A stretch of DNA of 59,341 nt from Deferribacteraceae bacterium UBA1873. Lineage in GTDB: Bacteria > Chrysiogenota > Deferribacteres > Deferribacterales > Flexistipitaceae. Numbering within the stretch: position 1 is the stretch's first letter; every line of letters begins with the position of its first letter. The translations under genes and the position numbers were made by a program. The stretch covers positions 760-60,100 of the forward strand of contig DDHP01000090.1 in NCBI GenBank assembly GCA_002338145.1, read 5' to 3'. Under the pieces are notes generated by a model. It had not been told where the DNA came from. It saw only the letters and a program-made list of their open reading frames with translations, and searched no databases. Below, one piece after another: positions 1 to 8,949 of this stretch.

Positions 1-1046
1 ATGAAGATATTAAATCTGTACCCGTTACATTGAAAGTCAAAGGGGTTATAAAAGCCGGTGACAATATCGATTCACTCAACGTTGAAAAAGGGGAATGTTA
101 CAGAATCATGACCGGAGCTTTTGTACCTGAAGGGGCTGATACAGTTGTTGAATTTGAATCAACAGAAGAAGAGGGAGACAAAAAGGTAAAAATCGTTAAT
201 GAAAAGAAAAAAGGAGCCAATATAAGAAAAAAAGGTGAAGATATAAATAAGGGGGATTTTATTGATATGTCGGGGTTTAAATTAAATGCTTACCGGCAGG
301 CGAGGCTTGTTTCGACTGGCACATCAATGGTTTGCGTGTATAAAAAACCAAGGGTTGCTATAATAGCTACAGGAGATGAGCTGGAATATCCTTCCGGTGG
401 TTGTTCTGAAGAAAAGATAATAGACTCCAACAGTGTTTTTGTAAAATCCACCCTTGAATCTATGGGAATATATGCTGAATATATAGGCATAGCAAAAGAT
501 AATGTTGAAGATTTGGCAAACATGTTTTCAGGGCTTGATAATTATGATATCGTGATAACTTCTGCCGGGATTTCCTTTGGTGACTATGATGTTATGACCA
601 ATGCCGCTTCGATCATGGGAATAAACTGGCTGTTTACAACTGTTAATCAGAAACCGGGCAAGCCTTTTTCATTCGGAAAAAGAGATGATACGCTGATATT
701 CTCACTCCCCGGTAACCCTGTAAGCTCTGCTTTCTGTACATATTTTTACATACAGCCGGCTTTACGAAAGATGACTGGTTGTAACAAATATCATAACAAA
801 TATATAAATGCTGAGCTAAGAGGTTCATTTAAAAAAAGAAATAACAGGGTACATTTCAACAGGGTGAATATTTTATATGACAACAACAATTTTTATGCTG
901 TACCTTATGATTCACAGGATTCACATATGATTTCTTCTTTGGCTGTTTCCAACGGATTTCTTGTTATTGATGCTGATAAAAAGGGAGAGGTAAAGCCGGG
1001 ATCCATACACAGAGTTTACATTTATGACTTCGAATCCGTTTTTTGA
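1..1046 (+). CDS. moeA: Molybdopterin molybdenumtransferase MoeA, 5'-truncated by window edge
   Basis: This enzyme inserts molybdate into adenylylated molybdopterin in the last step of molybdenum cofactor synthesis. The reading frame is open to the window edge (first full codon at base 3), and the residues before the first TTG (base 30) fit MoeA domain 1, so the TTG is internal and the true start lies upstream. Visible family motifs are the ATGDEL segment, the TSAGISFGDYD loop (usually SGGVSxGxxD), the QKPGKPF segment and SLPGNPVSS, followed by the C-terminal beta-barrel domain IV. The 3' end overlaps the next gene by 23 bases, so the two are probably co-transcribed. Family assignment is secure. 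A MoeA-like paralogue serving tungsten cofactor cannot be excluded. Confidence 0.93.
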   Translation, partial: EDIKSVPVTLKVKGVIKAGDNIDSLNVEKGECYRIMTGAFVPEGADTVVEFESTEEEGDKKVKIVNEKKKGANIRKKGEDINKGDFIDMSGFKLNAYRQARLVSTGTSMVCVYKKPRVAIIATGDELEYPSGGCSEEKIIDSNSVFVKSTLESMGIYAEYIGIAKDNVEDLANMFSGLDNYDIVITSAGISFGDYDVMTNAASIMGINWLFTTVNQKPGKPFSFGKRDDTLIFSLPGNPVSSAFCTYFYIQPALRKMTGCNKYHNKYINAELRGSFKKRNNRVHFNRVNILYDNNNFYAVPYDSQDSHMISSLAVSNGFLVIDADKKGEVKPGSIHRVYIYDFESVF

Positions 1047-1668
1047 AACAGTTTATGAAGACAATGCTATTGTGGTGGCGAACAAGGATCACGGTTTAGC
1101 GGTTATTGAAGAAAGAAACAGCAATGGTGGAACCTGTCTGAAAAATGAACTGAGAAAAATTTATGGGGATATTTATACTGTACACAGACTGGATAAAGGT
1201 ACAGGTGGGCTTGTTGTTTTTGCAAAAAATAAACAATCTCATAGGGAACTTAATGCCCAGTTTAGCAGTGGACTTGTTTATAAACGATATTGCTGTCTGA
1301 CTTCCGGAATTTTTCCGGCAGCTGTCACATGTATGCTTCCTCTGTCAGGACGTCCCCAAAAAGGTAGGTACAAAGTAAACTTTAAAAGTGGTAAAAAGGC
1401 CATTACTTCATTTTATCCGGTTAGTTATAAAAAAGATAAAAGCTTAGTTGAGGCTGAAATGTATTCCGGAAGAACCCATCAAATAAGGGTTCATTTAAAG
1501 TCTTTGGGGCACCCGCTTTTGCAGGATTTTTTATATAACCAAAAAACAGAAGACAGAAGACTTACTCTGTTTTGTTATAATTTGTCTTTTGTGAACCCAT
1601 ATAATCATATGCGTGATATTTTTTCGGTTCCCTTAAGTGATTTCATGCAGTATCATTATAAGATTTGA
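1024..1668 (+). CDS. RluA-family RNA pseudouridine synthase
   Basis: Isomerises uridine to pseudouridine in rRNA or tRNA. The catalytic motif HRLDKGTGGLVVF (residues 54-66, catalytic Asp57; the family usually has HRLDxxTSG) and the GRTHQIRVHL motif near residue 155 are both clear. At 214 residues it consists of the catalytic domain only, with no N-terminal S4 RNA-binding domain, as in RluA/TruC-like short members. The ATG lies inside the end of moeA (23-base overlap), implying translational coupling. The target base cannot be predicted from sequence alone. Confidence 0.88.
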   Translation: MTSNPFFETVYEDNAIVVANKDHGLAVIEERNSNGGTCLKNELRKIYGDIYTVHRLDKGTGGLVVFAKNKQSHRELNAQFSSGLVYKRYCCLTSGIFPAAVTCMLPLSGRPQKGRYKVNFKSGKKAITSFYPVSYKKDKSLVEAEMYSGRTHQIRVHLKSLGHPLLQDFLYNQKTEDRRLTLFCYNLSFVNPYNHMRDIFSVPLSDFMQYHYKI

Positions 1669-1685
1669 ATATTAGGAGAAGCTTT

Positions 1686-3512
1686 ATGTATAATGAAAAA
1701 ATAAGGAATATAGCAATAATAGCACATGTCGATCATGGGAAAACATCGTTGGTTGACAGTATGTTCAAGCACAGTGGTCTCTTCAGGAAAGATCAGGAAG
1801 TCCAGGAGAGACTCATGGACAATATGGATTTGGAAAAGGAGCGTGGTATTACTATTGCAGCAAAGAACTGTTCAGTAAGATGGAAGGATGTAAAAATAAA
1901 TATTATTGATACGCCGGGACATGCCGATTTCGGTGGTGAGGTTGAACGGGCACTTTCTATGGCTGATGGTGCAGTGCTTTTGGTGGACGCTTCGGAAGGG
2001 CCCCTGCCGCAAACCCGCTTTGTTTTGCAGAAAGCATTGAGTGGAAAACTCAAAATGATGGTAATCGTTAATAAAATTGACAGAAAAGATGCACGGGTGA
2101 GCGAGGTTTTGGATGAAATTTACGAATTGTTGTTTGATCTGGATGCAGATGATGAGCAGATAGAGTTCCCATTGCTTTATGCTGTCGGTCGAGACGGAAT
2201 TGTTAAGGAAAATATGAATGATCCAGACGGCGATATGGGTATTCTTCTGGACAAAATTGTGGAAGAGATGCCGCCTCCGGAGTACAACAGTGAAGATAAA
2301 TTCCAAATGTTGGTTTCAGATTTAGGATATTCGGATTATCTCGGCAGGCTTGCCATAGGCAAGATATTTAACGGCAGTGTAAGGTACAATGACTCTCTTG
2401 TGTGTATTGGAGCTGAAAAGGAAGTGAGCTCCCTGAAAGTTTCAAAACTGCAGAGCTATGAAGGACTGTCTTTGGTGGAAACAGATATGGCTGAGAAAGG
2501 TGATATTGTGGTCATTTCAGGGATAGATAATGTAAAAATAGGGGATACTATATGTAAAAAAGATAATCCCGAACCCCTTAAAAGGATTTATGTAGATGAG
2601 CCTACTGTTTCCATGAAATTCAGTGCAAACACTTCTCCTTTGGCTGGCAGAGAGGGGAAAATTGTTCAGGCAAGTAAAATATACGAACGTTTACACAGGG
2701 AAACCTTGAGAAATGTTGCCCTAAAATTAGAGGATACTGACGAAAAAGATGCTTTTTTGGTAAAGGGAAGAGGGGAATTTCAACTTGCAATACTTATTGA
2801 AACAATGAGGAGAGAAGGATTTGAGCTTTCCGTTGGTAGACCGGAAGTCATTGTAAAAAAAGAAAATGATGAAATAAAAGAGCCGATTGAGCATCTTTTT
2901 GTGGATTGTGATGAATCGTTTGTGGGGGTGGTAACGGAAAAAATGGCCGTCAGGAAAGGCAAAATGATAAACCTGATTAACCGTAACAGCGGAAGAGTAA
3001 GGATTGAATTTCATGTGCCCTCAAGGGGGTTAATCGGTTACAGGGATGAATTTCTGTCTGATACCAAGGGCACAGGTATTCTTAATTCATATTTGTACGG
3101 TTATGAGAAGTATAAGGGTGATATTCCCTCACGTTTTACAGGCTCTATTGTGGCAGATAGATCAGGCAAAGCTGTAGCTTACGCTCTGTATCATTTGGAG
3201 CCGAGGGGAAGGCTTTTTATTACTCCGGGGGCAGAAATCTATGAAGGGATGATTATCGGTGAGTACAATAAAACCGGGGATATCGATGTTAACGCCTGTA
3301 AAGAGAAAAAACTGACAAATATAAGAGCAGCCGGTAAAGATGATAATATACTGTTGAAACCTGTGCCGCAAATGACTCTGGAGCAAGCCATTCATTTTAT
3401 TGCAGAGGATGAAATGGTGGAAATAACCCCTAAGTCGATACGACTGCGAAAATCCATATTGCCTTTCCAGAAAAGGCAAACCATGAGGTCCAGAAAACTG
3501 AACAATAACTGA
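1686..3512 (+). CDS. typA: Ribosome-binding translational GTPase TypA/BipA
   Basis: EF-G-like GTPase that associates with the ribosome under stress and in 50S assembly. The G1 motif AHVDHGKT, the RGITIAAKN switch I region, DTPGHADFGGE (G3) and NKIDRKDA (G4) are all present, followed by EF-G-like domains and the BipA-specific C-terminal domain. I chose the ATG at 1686 because AGGAGA lies about 8 bases upstream and the product (608 residues) then begins MYNEKIRNIAII like other BipA proteins; an upstream in-frame start at 1665 has no ribosome-binding site. The start is 18 bases after the pseudouridine synthase stop, so it probably shares that operon. Confidence 0.96.
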   Translation: MYNEKIRNIAIIAHVDHGKTSLVDSMFKHSGLFRKDQEVQERLMDNMDLEKERGITIAAKNCSVRWKDVKINIIDTPGHADFGGEVERALSMADGAVLLVDASEGPLPQTRFVLQKALSGKLKMMVIVNKIDRKDARVSEVLDEIYELLFDLDADDEQIEFPLLYAVGRDGIVKENMNDPDGDMGILLDKIVEEMPPPEYNSEDKFQMLVSDLGYSDYLGRLAIGKIFNGSVRYNDSLVCIGAEKEVSSLKVSKLQSYEGLSLVETDMAEKGDIVVISGIDNVKIGDTICKKDNPEPLKRIYVDEPTVSMKFSANTSPLAGREGKIVQASKIYERLHRETLRNVALKLEDTDEKDAFLVKGRGEFQLAILIETMRREGFELSVGRPEVIVKKENDEIKEPIEHLFVDCDESFVGVVTEKMAVRKGKMINLINRNSGRVRIEFHVPSRGLIGYRDEFLSDTKGTGILNSYLYGYEKYKGDIPSRFTGSIVADRSGKAVAYALYHLEPRGRLFITPGAEIYEGMIIGEYNKTGDIDVNACKEKKLTNIRAAGKDDNILLKPVPQMTLEQAIHFIAEDEMVEITPKSIRLRKSILPFQKRQTMRSRKLNNN

Positions 3513-3528
3513 TAAGCCACCAAAGTAA

Positions 3529-3861
3529 TTATTTTACTTCTTCCCGTTGAAAATATTTGAGCCATCCTTTGACTATCCGGTAGGCCAGCCATATACTTAC
3601 AGCCATGAGTATGAAAATACCTAATCCTGTATTTATTAATAGTCCCCCCACAATAAGCCATAGCAAAGTGAACCAAAATGTTCTGATCTGCCAGTTAAAG
3701 TGGGAGTACAACCAAGTGTCTCTGGCATCATCACGTTTTACATAGTTGATTATTGCACCTATTATTAAGGTAAGACCTATGGCGAAAGAGAGCGTTTGTA
3801 AGATATATACAGTATTTACTATTGATTTCAGTGATTTTTCTTTTTCCTGGTTGGTTTGCAT
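3529..3861 (-). CDS. Small integral membrane protein, COG3671/DUF4870-like
   Basis: This 110-residue protein has three probable membrane helices (roughly residues 18-40, 58-80 and 82-98) separated by a short charged loop with the pattern YVKRDDARDTWLYSHFNWQIRTFW. That loop is typical of the COG3671 predicted membrane proteins. A GAGGTGAAATATG context gives a good ribosome-binding site for the ATG at 3861. It is convergent with typA and stands alone. Function is unknown in the family; the assignment rests on the helix pattern and the conserved loop. Confidence 0.75.
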   Translation of the reverse strand: MQTNQEKEKSLKSIVNTVYILQTLSFAIGLTLIIGAIINYVKRDDARDTWLYSHFNWQIRTFWFTLLWLIVGGLLINTGLGIFILMAVSIWLAYRIVKGWLKYFQREEVK

Positions 3862-4096
3862 ATTTCACCTCTTTCATATTTGTATAGTGGAATGTTTCGA
3901 AGTTTAATTTTATGTCTGTTATTTTGTAAATTATTAGCGCTAAACTCACCTTTGGGACGTGAAATTACTCTGTGCTTTTAATGGCAAAAGTAGAAAAGCC
4001 ACTATTTTTATTGTATATAGATGTTAAATTAAGTGAAGTCTGTTGTCCATATAAAATTCCTTTGAAATTGAGGATAAAAGTGGTATATTTTTTATT

Positions 4097-4297
4097 ATGA
4101 AGAAAGTTTTGTATTTATGGTTACTGTTTTTCTTTGTGGGTTTTATTATGATAAACTTTCCATTCATGCTTATTTTTGATAAATTCCGGATGATTTATAA
4201 CATCCCATTGATTTACTGGTATCTTGTGGTTGGCTGGTTGTTTTCCATTTTTGTAGTTTATATTTTTGTTAAAAAGATAGATGTAAACGATGATTAG
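4097..4297 (+). CDS. Small two-helix membrane protein, CbrX-like by position
   Basis: This 66-residue hydrophobic protein has two membrane helices (about residues 4-27 and 37-58) and a short charged C-terminus. Its end overlaps the start of the following SLC5-type sensor by 8 bases, so translation is probably coupled. In Pseudomonas a small gene (cbrX) sits in the same overlapping position before cbrA, another SLC5-sensor fusion. The positional match suggests an accessory subunit or translation-coupling peptide, but sequence similarity to CbrX was not tested. The ribosome-binding site is poor. Confidence 0.7.
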   Translation: MKKVLYLWLLFFFVGFIMINFPFMLIFDKFRMIYNIPLIYWYLVVGWLFSIFVVYIFVKKIDVNDD

Positions 4298-7200
4298 CAC
4301 TGTAATACTGTTTCTTATTACATTTTGCTATTTGTTTTTACTGTTCATTATAGCTTATTATTCTGAGAAAATATACAAATCATTTCCCGGTTTTCTGAAC
4401 AATTCCTATGTTTACACGTTAACTCTGGCAGTTTACTGCACAAGCTGGACTTACTATGGCTCAATAGGGAGATTTTCATCTCACGGGATTGAGTTTATAG
4501 CGATATATCTGGGGCCTACACTTGTGATTTTCACCTGGTGGTTTTTGCTCCGTAAAATAGTAAGAATATCCGAAGAACACAGTATTACATCCTTGGTGGA
4601 TTTTATCAGTTTCAGATATGGCAAATCAAATATTGTAGGTATTGTTGCAGCTATTTTTTGTCTTTTGGGAATTATCCCCTACATCTCCCTTCAGCTGAAA
4701 TCCATGAGTGATACTATCCACATTATGCTTGGGCATGAAATGATTAATAATTCAAGTATTGTTTTTGATGAGTCATTTTATATTTCACTGTTTATTGCCG
4801 TTTTTTCAGCTATTTTCGGCACCAGGCATTTTGGTGACAAAAGGAAACATCCGGCTCTTGTGGGGGTTATTGCTTTTGAGTCTATTTTTAAACTTGTAAC
4901 ATTCTTACTGGCGGGCTTTTTTATTACTTATTTTTTATTTAACGGTGTGTCAGATATTTTGTATCAGGCTGCAAACAGTGCCAGTGTTGATGTTCAGAAA
5001 AAATATTACACTCTTTCCACTATACAGGCGACGGCCAGTTCTCCGTCCGAATGGATGGCTATGCTTTTGATGAGCATGATGGCTGTAATGTTTTTGCCCA
5101 GACAGTTTCATATGACAGTTGTGGAAAATATGGATGAAAAACATATTGCAAAATCCATGTACATGTTTCCGCTTTATATGTTTCTGATAAGCTTGTTTGT
5201 TATCCCTGTGGCTTTTGCAGGTATTATACTTTTTGAAGCCGGTGGCAAACCTGATTATTATTTTTTAACTATATTTTTAGAAAAAAAGGAGCTTTTCTGG
5301 GCTGCTTTTGTTTACCTGGGAGGGATAGCCGCCAGTACCGGAATGATTATAGTTTCTTCCGTCAGCTTGGGGACGGTTTTTGTTAACAATTTGCTTGTAC
5401 CGTTTTTTGTAAAAATATTGGTTAAGCGAAAAATCGGTAGTGTACTTGTTCATCTGAAAAGACTCATGATTATTGTAATTATTCTTATGGGATATTTCTA
5501 TTTCTATTTCATTGGAAGTTCCTTTTCACTGGTGAGTATTGGGCTTACATCGTTTGCCGCAGTTACCCAGCTTGCGCCCATAATAATATGCGGTATCTTT
5601 TTTAAAACCGTTAATGCCAGAGGGGCTGTGGCCGGTTTAATAGCAGGCTTTTGCCTCTGGTTTTATACGTTAATAATTCCTTTTATGGCGGAAGCAGGTA
5701 TTATATCTGAATCCGTTATTTCCGAAGGATTGTTCGGGATTTATCTGCTGAATCCTTTAGCATTGTTCGGCTTATCCGGACTGGATATGTGGTCCCATTC
5801 GCTTTTTTGGAGCTTGCTTTTTAATTTGATATTCTTTTTCGGGGTATCTATTTTTACTGACCAGACTGAGCTTGAACAGGAAACTGCCGAAAGCTGTGTA
5901 GAGGCGCTTAAACTTGAAAAATTTATCCGTTCTAAAGCTGTTATTTCGGGGTTTGGCGTTGATGATATGCAGAATATTCTCAAAGATTTTTTCGGGGACA
6001 AGTACGCCGAATTGAAAATTAATGAATATCTTGAGCTTGCAGGTAAAACCAAAGAGGAGCTGAATGCATTTGATATTTCCGAATTGAAAAACATTACGGA
6101 AAAACAACTTTCTGAGGCAGTGGGGCCTGGAGCAGCCAGGCTTATTATTAATTCGTATTTGGACATGGCCGGGACAAAAGAACAGAAAGTAATGGATGTA
6201 TTTAAAGATTTGGTTTCCCTGAGTGTTACTGAATCAAGGGAAACCCTTATAAAAAGGCTATCAGAGCTTAATCTTTTGCTGGATGTTTCAAAAGTTTTCT
6301 CCAGTGTAGGTGATTTGAATTCAAAAATACATAAAGCGCTGTTACTAATCAAAGAAACTTTTAAATTGGATTTGGTGGTTTTTAGAAAAGTGGAAGAGAA
6401 CAGACTTGTTGTGGTTTCCCATGTGGGTGATAAAACTGGGGGGCTTGTGACCAGTTACAGAAGTCTTGAGCCAGAGCATTCATATATAGGAAGAGCTGTT
6501 AAACTGAGAAAGCAGTTCGCTGTTAACGATATTGACCATATAGAACTTAATCAGTTTTCATCAGAACTGAAAAAGCACGGAATTGTGGCTTTTTGCCATA
6601 CGCCGATTGTAATCGGTGAGAAACTGCATGGGATTTTATCTTTTTTCACAAAGAGCTACAAAGGTCTGTTCACAGATGAGTTTTTGGATCTTTTACAAAG
6701 TGTTGCCAACCAGATTGGATTTCTTATCGATAACAGTCTTCAGACGGAACAGTTAATTAAAATGAGGGAAATTTCCAAAGAGCTGCAGATTGCTAAAGAT
6801 ATACAAAATTCCCTGTTACCCGAAAAGTATCCTGAAGTAAAAGGACTTGCCGTTGATGCTGTCTGTATCCCTTCTGAATTTGTGGGCGGTGACTATTTCG
6901 ATTTTTTTAACGTTAACGAGAACGGTTTTGATGTGGTTGTCGCCGATGTTTCGGGGCATAATGTAGCTTCTGCCCTGGTCATGTCCGAGGTGAGAAGCCT
7001 TATCAAAAGTATTGTGCAAAGCAGAAGGGGTTTGTCACCCAAGGACATCCTTACGTATGTAAACAGCGGTATGTACCCCGATTTGTCCAAGCTGGAGTTT
7101 ATTATTACACTGATATATATGAGGGTGGATGTGAATAATAAAAAGATTGTCTATGCAAATGCCGGCCAAAATCCGCCTATTATATGTGACAGAACCGGCG

Positions 7201-7502
7201 GTAGCAGGGAACTCACCGGCGGGGATCCGCTTATGGGTATATTTGAAGAGTATAATTTTTCAGAGTTTACCATAGACATTCACGGGGATGAATCGCTGCT
7301 TGTGTATACCGACGGCCTAACGGAAACCCAAAATACGGAAGGGGAGTTTTTTGGAATTGAAAATCTGAAAAGTACTTTGTGTGGTGTACTTTTCAGAGAC
7401 CCTGCAGAACTGAAATCCTATATTCTCGACACCTTAATAGAATTCAGAGGTAGTAAAAATCAGACGGACGATATCACTATGGTAGTGATCAATTTTGACT
7501 AA
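4290..7502 (+). CDS. SLC5 transporter-STAC-GAF-SpoIIE phosphatase fusion sensor
   Basis: A 1070-residue membrane signalling protein. Residues about 1-530 form an SLC5 (sodium/solute symporter) module with around 13 helices, beginning like CbrA-type sensors (TSWTYYGSIGRFSSHG segment). Residues about 540-630 resemble the STAC linker found between SLC5 modules and signalling domains. A GAF domain follows at about 680-830, then a short coiled segment (ELQIAKDIQNSLLP) and a PPM/SpoIIE Ser/Thr phosphatase to the C-terminus. The metal-binding signatures GGDYFD, VVADVSGH, YTDGLTE and TDDITMVV are all intact, so the phosphatase should be active. In CbrA the output is a histidine kinase; here it is an RsbU-like phosphatase, whose usual substrate is a phosphorylated anti-anti-sigma factor. 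No such partner is encoded nearby. The transported or sensed solute is unknown. Confidence 0.9.
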   Translation: MISTVILFLITFCYLFLLFIIAYYSEKIYKSFPGFLNNSYVYTLTLAVYCTSWTYYGSIGRFSSHGIEFIAIYLGPTLVIFTWWFLLRKIVRISEEHSITSLVDFISFRYGKSNIVGIVAAIFCLLGIIPYISLQLKSMSDTIHIMLGHEMINNSSIVFDESFYISLFIAVFSAIFGTRHFGDKRKHPALVGVIAFESIFKLVTFLLAGFFITYFLFNGVSDILYQAANSASVDVQKKYYTLSTIQATASSPSEWMAMLLMSMMAVMFLPRQFHMTVVENMDEKHIAKSMYMFPLYMFLISLFVIPVAFAGIILFEAGGKPDYYFLTIFLEKKELFWAAFVYLGGIAASTGMIIVSSVSLGTVFVNNLLVPFFVKILVKRKIGSVLVHLKRLMIIVIILMGYFYFYFIGSSFSLVSIGLTSFAAVTQLAPIIICGIFFKTVNARGAVAGLIAGFCLWFYTLIIPFMAEAGIISESVISEGLFGIYLLNPLALFGLSGLDMWSHSLFWSLLFNLIFFFGVSIFTDQTELEQETAESCVEALKLEKFIRSKAVISGFGVDDMQNILKDFFGDKYAELKINEYLELAGKTKEELNAFDISELKNITEKQLSEAVGPGAARLIINSYLDMAGTKEQKVMDVFKDLVSLSVTESRETLIKRLSELNLLLDVSKVFSSVGDLNSKIHKALLLIKETFKLDLVVFRKVEENRLVVVSHVGDKTGGLVTSYRSLEPEHSYIGRAVKLRKQFAVNDIDHIELNQFSSELKKHGIVAFCHTPIVIGEKLHGILSFFTKSYKGLFTDEFLDLLQSVANQIGFLIDNSLQTEQLIKMREISKELQIAKDIQNSLLPEKYPEVKGLAVDAVCIPSEFVGGDYFDFFNVNENGFDVVVADVSGHNVASALVMSEVRSLIKSIVQSRRGLSPKDILTYVNSGMYPDLSKLEFIITLIYMRVDVNNKKIVYANAGQNPPIICDRTGGSRELTGGDPLMGIFEEYNFSEFTIDIHGDESLLVYTDGLTETQNTEGEFFGIENLKSTLCGVLFRDPAELKSYILDTLIEFRGSKNQTDDITMVVINFD

Positions 7503-7636
7503 TAAGAGGTTTTTCAGCTTCGGTCGAGGTGATATCTCGTATTATTAATAGGTTACTAGACCCTGAACTCCCCTTGAATGGGAAAGACCTTCGTACAACT
7601 ATAAAAGGTCTCATGATGTAAAAGCTTCGAAAAGTT
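7503..7636. other. Intergenic region with two small hairpins, no gene recognised
   Basis: This 134-base gap lies between two convergent genes. It contains a short hairpin at 7525-7539 (CGAG/CTCG arms) and a 7-bp inverted repeat AGACCTT/AAGGTCT at 7585-7591 and 7605-7611. Neither is followed by a T-run, so they are poor intrinsic terminators. No open reading frame, tRNA cloverleaf or known RNA motif is visible. Confidence 0.4.
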
Positions 7637-7978
7637 TCATACAGCGAGTCCAAGTATTAACGCTGAAGCTAATATAAGTAGAGTTGTCAAAGCACAAACA
7701 GCGGATATAAAATTTTTTGAAAATATAAAGTACAGAAAAACATAGAAAAGATTTGCAATCGGTGTGAATATAATTACAAGCAGTGCGAAATAAAGTGTGT
7801 CCGTTGGATTGAAAGAAACAAGTCCTTTTAAAAGTTGAAGAATGTTAAGTTCTTCATATGTTGTAATATGTGTCCCTGTAATAAATAATTCCACAACAGA
7901 AAGAGTAATAAACAACAGACTCAACAGTGTTCCCCATGTGAGTATTCTTGAAATATTTAGGTTCAAATGCCTGTCCAT
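7637..7978 (-). CDS. DUF1634 membrane protein, partner of TauE/SafE permease
   Basis: A 113-residue protein with three predicted helices (about 13-33, 60-84 and 90-112). The N-terminal pattern (ISRILTWGTLLSLLFI) matches DUF1634, a family typically encoded next to TauE/SafE sulfite/organosulfonate permeases. The permease lies immediately upstream on the same strand, with only 2 bases between its stop and this ATG. It is likely an accessory subunit of the permease. No biochemical function is established. Confidence 0.78.
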   Translation of the reverse strand: MDRHLNLNISRILTWGTLLSLLFITLSVVELFITGTHITTYEELNILQLLKGLVSFNPTDTLYFALLVIIFTPIANLFYVFLYFIFSKNFISAVCALTTLLILASALILGLAV

Positions 7979-7980
7979 AT

Positions 7981-8802
7981 TCAGTTTACCGCCTTCATGA
8001 ACATCTGAATTGCTACAAAGATAATAAATATAAGAAAAATGTTTTTTATTGTGGAATCCTGCAGTTTGTTAAAGAATCTTGCCGCGATATTAGAACCCAG
8101 TATAACGCCTATTACCATCATGCCGGATACCACCGGTTCTACATAGCCAGATTTAAAATAGATTAAAGCTCCGGCAGAGGCGGTAAGACCGATCATAAAG
8201 TTACTTGTTGCCGTTGATATTTTCATAGGTATTTTTGAGATGGCATTCATTGCAGGTACCTTGAAAATTCCCCCTCCAATACCCATAGAACCGGATATAA
8301 TTCCGGCAAAACCGGAAATAATTGTGGTGGGGATTATATTTTTGGCTCTGTATGTAATATTTTTGTTTAAACTGCCGTCGAAATATTTTTCTTCAAAAAC
8401 ACCTTTACTATCAGAGGCTTGCGCATTCACAATATCTTTATGTGTTACCCCTTTAAAATAAAGTATTGCAACTATGATGAGAAAAATTGAGAAAGCAAGC
8501 GTAAGCTGCTTTTCTGGCAGATTCGTGCTTATCAAACCTCCGCAAACGGCACCGGTGGCCGTAATCATTTCCAGGAACAGAGCCAGTCTGATATTTACAA
8601 GATTTTTTAGTGTATTTACAGAGGCTGCGCTATTACTTGTTGATACTATAACGATAAGACTTGTTGCAATTGCTGTATGTATGGAGTAACCGAAGACAAG
8701 TACCATAACGGGAATGATAAGTGATCCTCCACCGATACCCAGCATTGCACTTAAAAAACCCACCCCCAAGCCTGTAGCAATAAGCATTATGATTGTGTTC
8801 AT
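7981..8802 (-). CDS. TSUP/TauE-SafE family permease
   Basis: A 273-residue integral membrane protein with eight or so helices in two repeats. Each repeat carries the family's glycine-rich GIGGG motif (GLGVGFLSAMLGIGGGSLIIP near the N-terminus and SGSMGIGGGIFKVPA around residue 175). The family moves sulfite, sulfoacetate or other small sulfur-containing or organic anions across the inner membrane. It is co-transcribed with the DUF1634 gene and divergent from the aminotransferase gene. The substrate cannot be read from the sequence. Confidence 0.88.
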   Translation of the reverse strand: MNTIIMLIATGLGVGFLSAMLGIGGGSLIIPVMVLVFGYSIHTAIATSLIVIVSTSNSAASVNTLKNLVNIRLALFLEMITATGAVCGGLISTNLPEKQLTLAFSIFLIIVAILYFKGVTHKDIVNAQASDSKGVFEEKYFDGSLNKNITYRAKNIIPTTIISGFAGIISGSMGIGGGIFKVPAMNAISKIPMKISTATSNFMIGLTASAGALIYFKSGYVEPVVSGMMVIGVILGSNIAARFFNKLQDSTIKNIFLIFIIFVAIQMFMKAVN

Positions 8803-8889
8803 CGATTTAGGTTATAACAATCGCTTTTTTAAGTCAACGATTCAAAAATTTTGGGGTGATCCGGATGCCATTTTGTTTGAAACAGGCAG

Positions 8890-8918
8890 TTTACATATGT
8901 TAAAATATAGTTTATATT
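8890..8918 (+). promoter_or_regulatory. Predicted sigma-70-type promoter of aminotransferase gene
   Basis: TTTACA (8890-8895) and TATATT (8913-8918) are separated by 17 bases. The predicted transcript starts near 8925, just before the AGGAGG ribosome-binding site and the ATG at 8950. Confidence 0.6.
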
Positions 8919-8949
8919 ATGGTATAGTTTTTATAATCAGGAGGTTTAT

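Noticed and set aside
30..1046. TTG at base 30 as the moeA start
   Set aside because: The frame is open to the window edge and the preceding residues fit MoeA, so the gene is truncated by the window and not started there.
5741..6352. 203-codon open frame on the minus strand inside the sensor gene
   Set aside because: It is an antisense shadow: Ser-rich, without family motifs, inside a gene with clear domains on the other strand. The same applies to other long antisense frames such as 10047-10874 and 16122-16610.
7503..7636. tRNA-Sec (selC) candidate near the selenium genes
   Set aside because: The hairpins do not form an acceptor stem, a long variable arm or a TCA anticodon arrangement.
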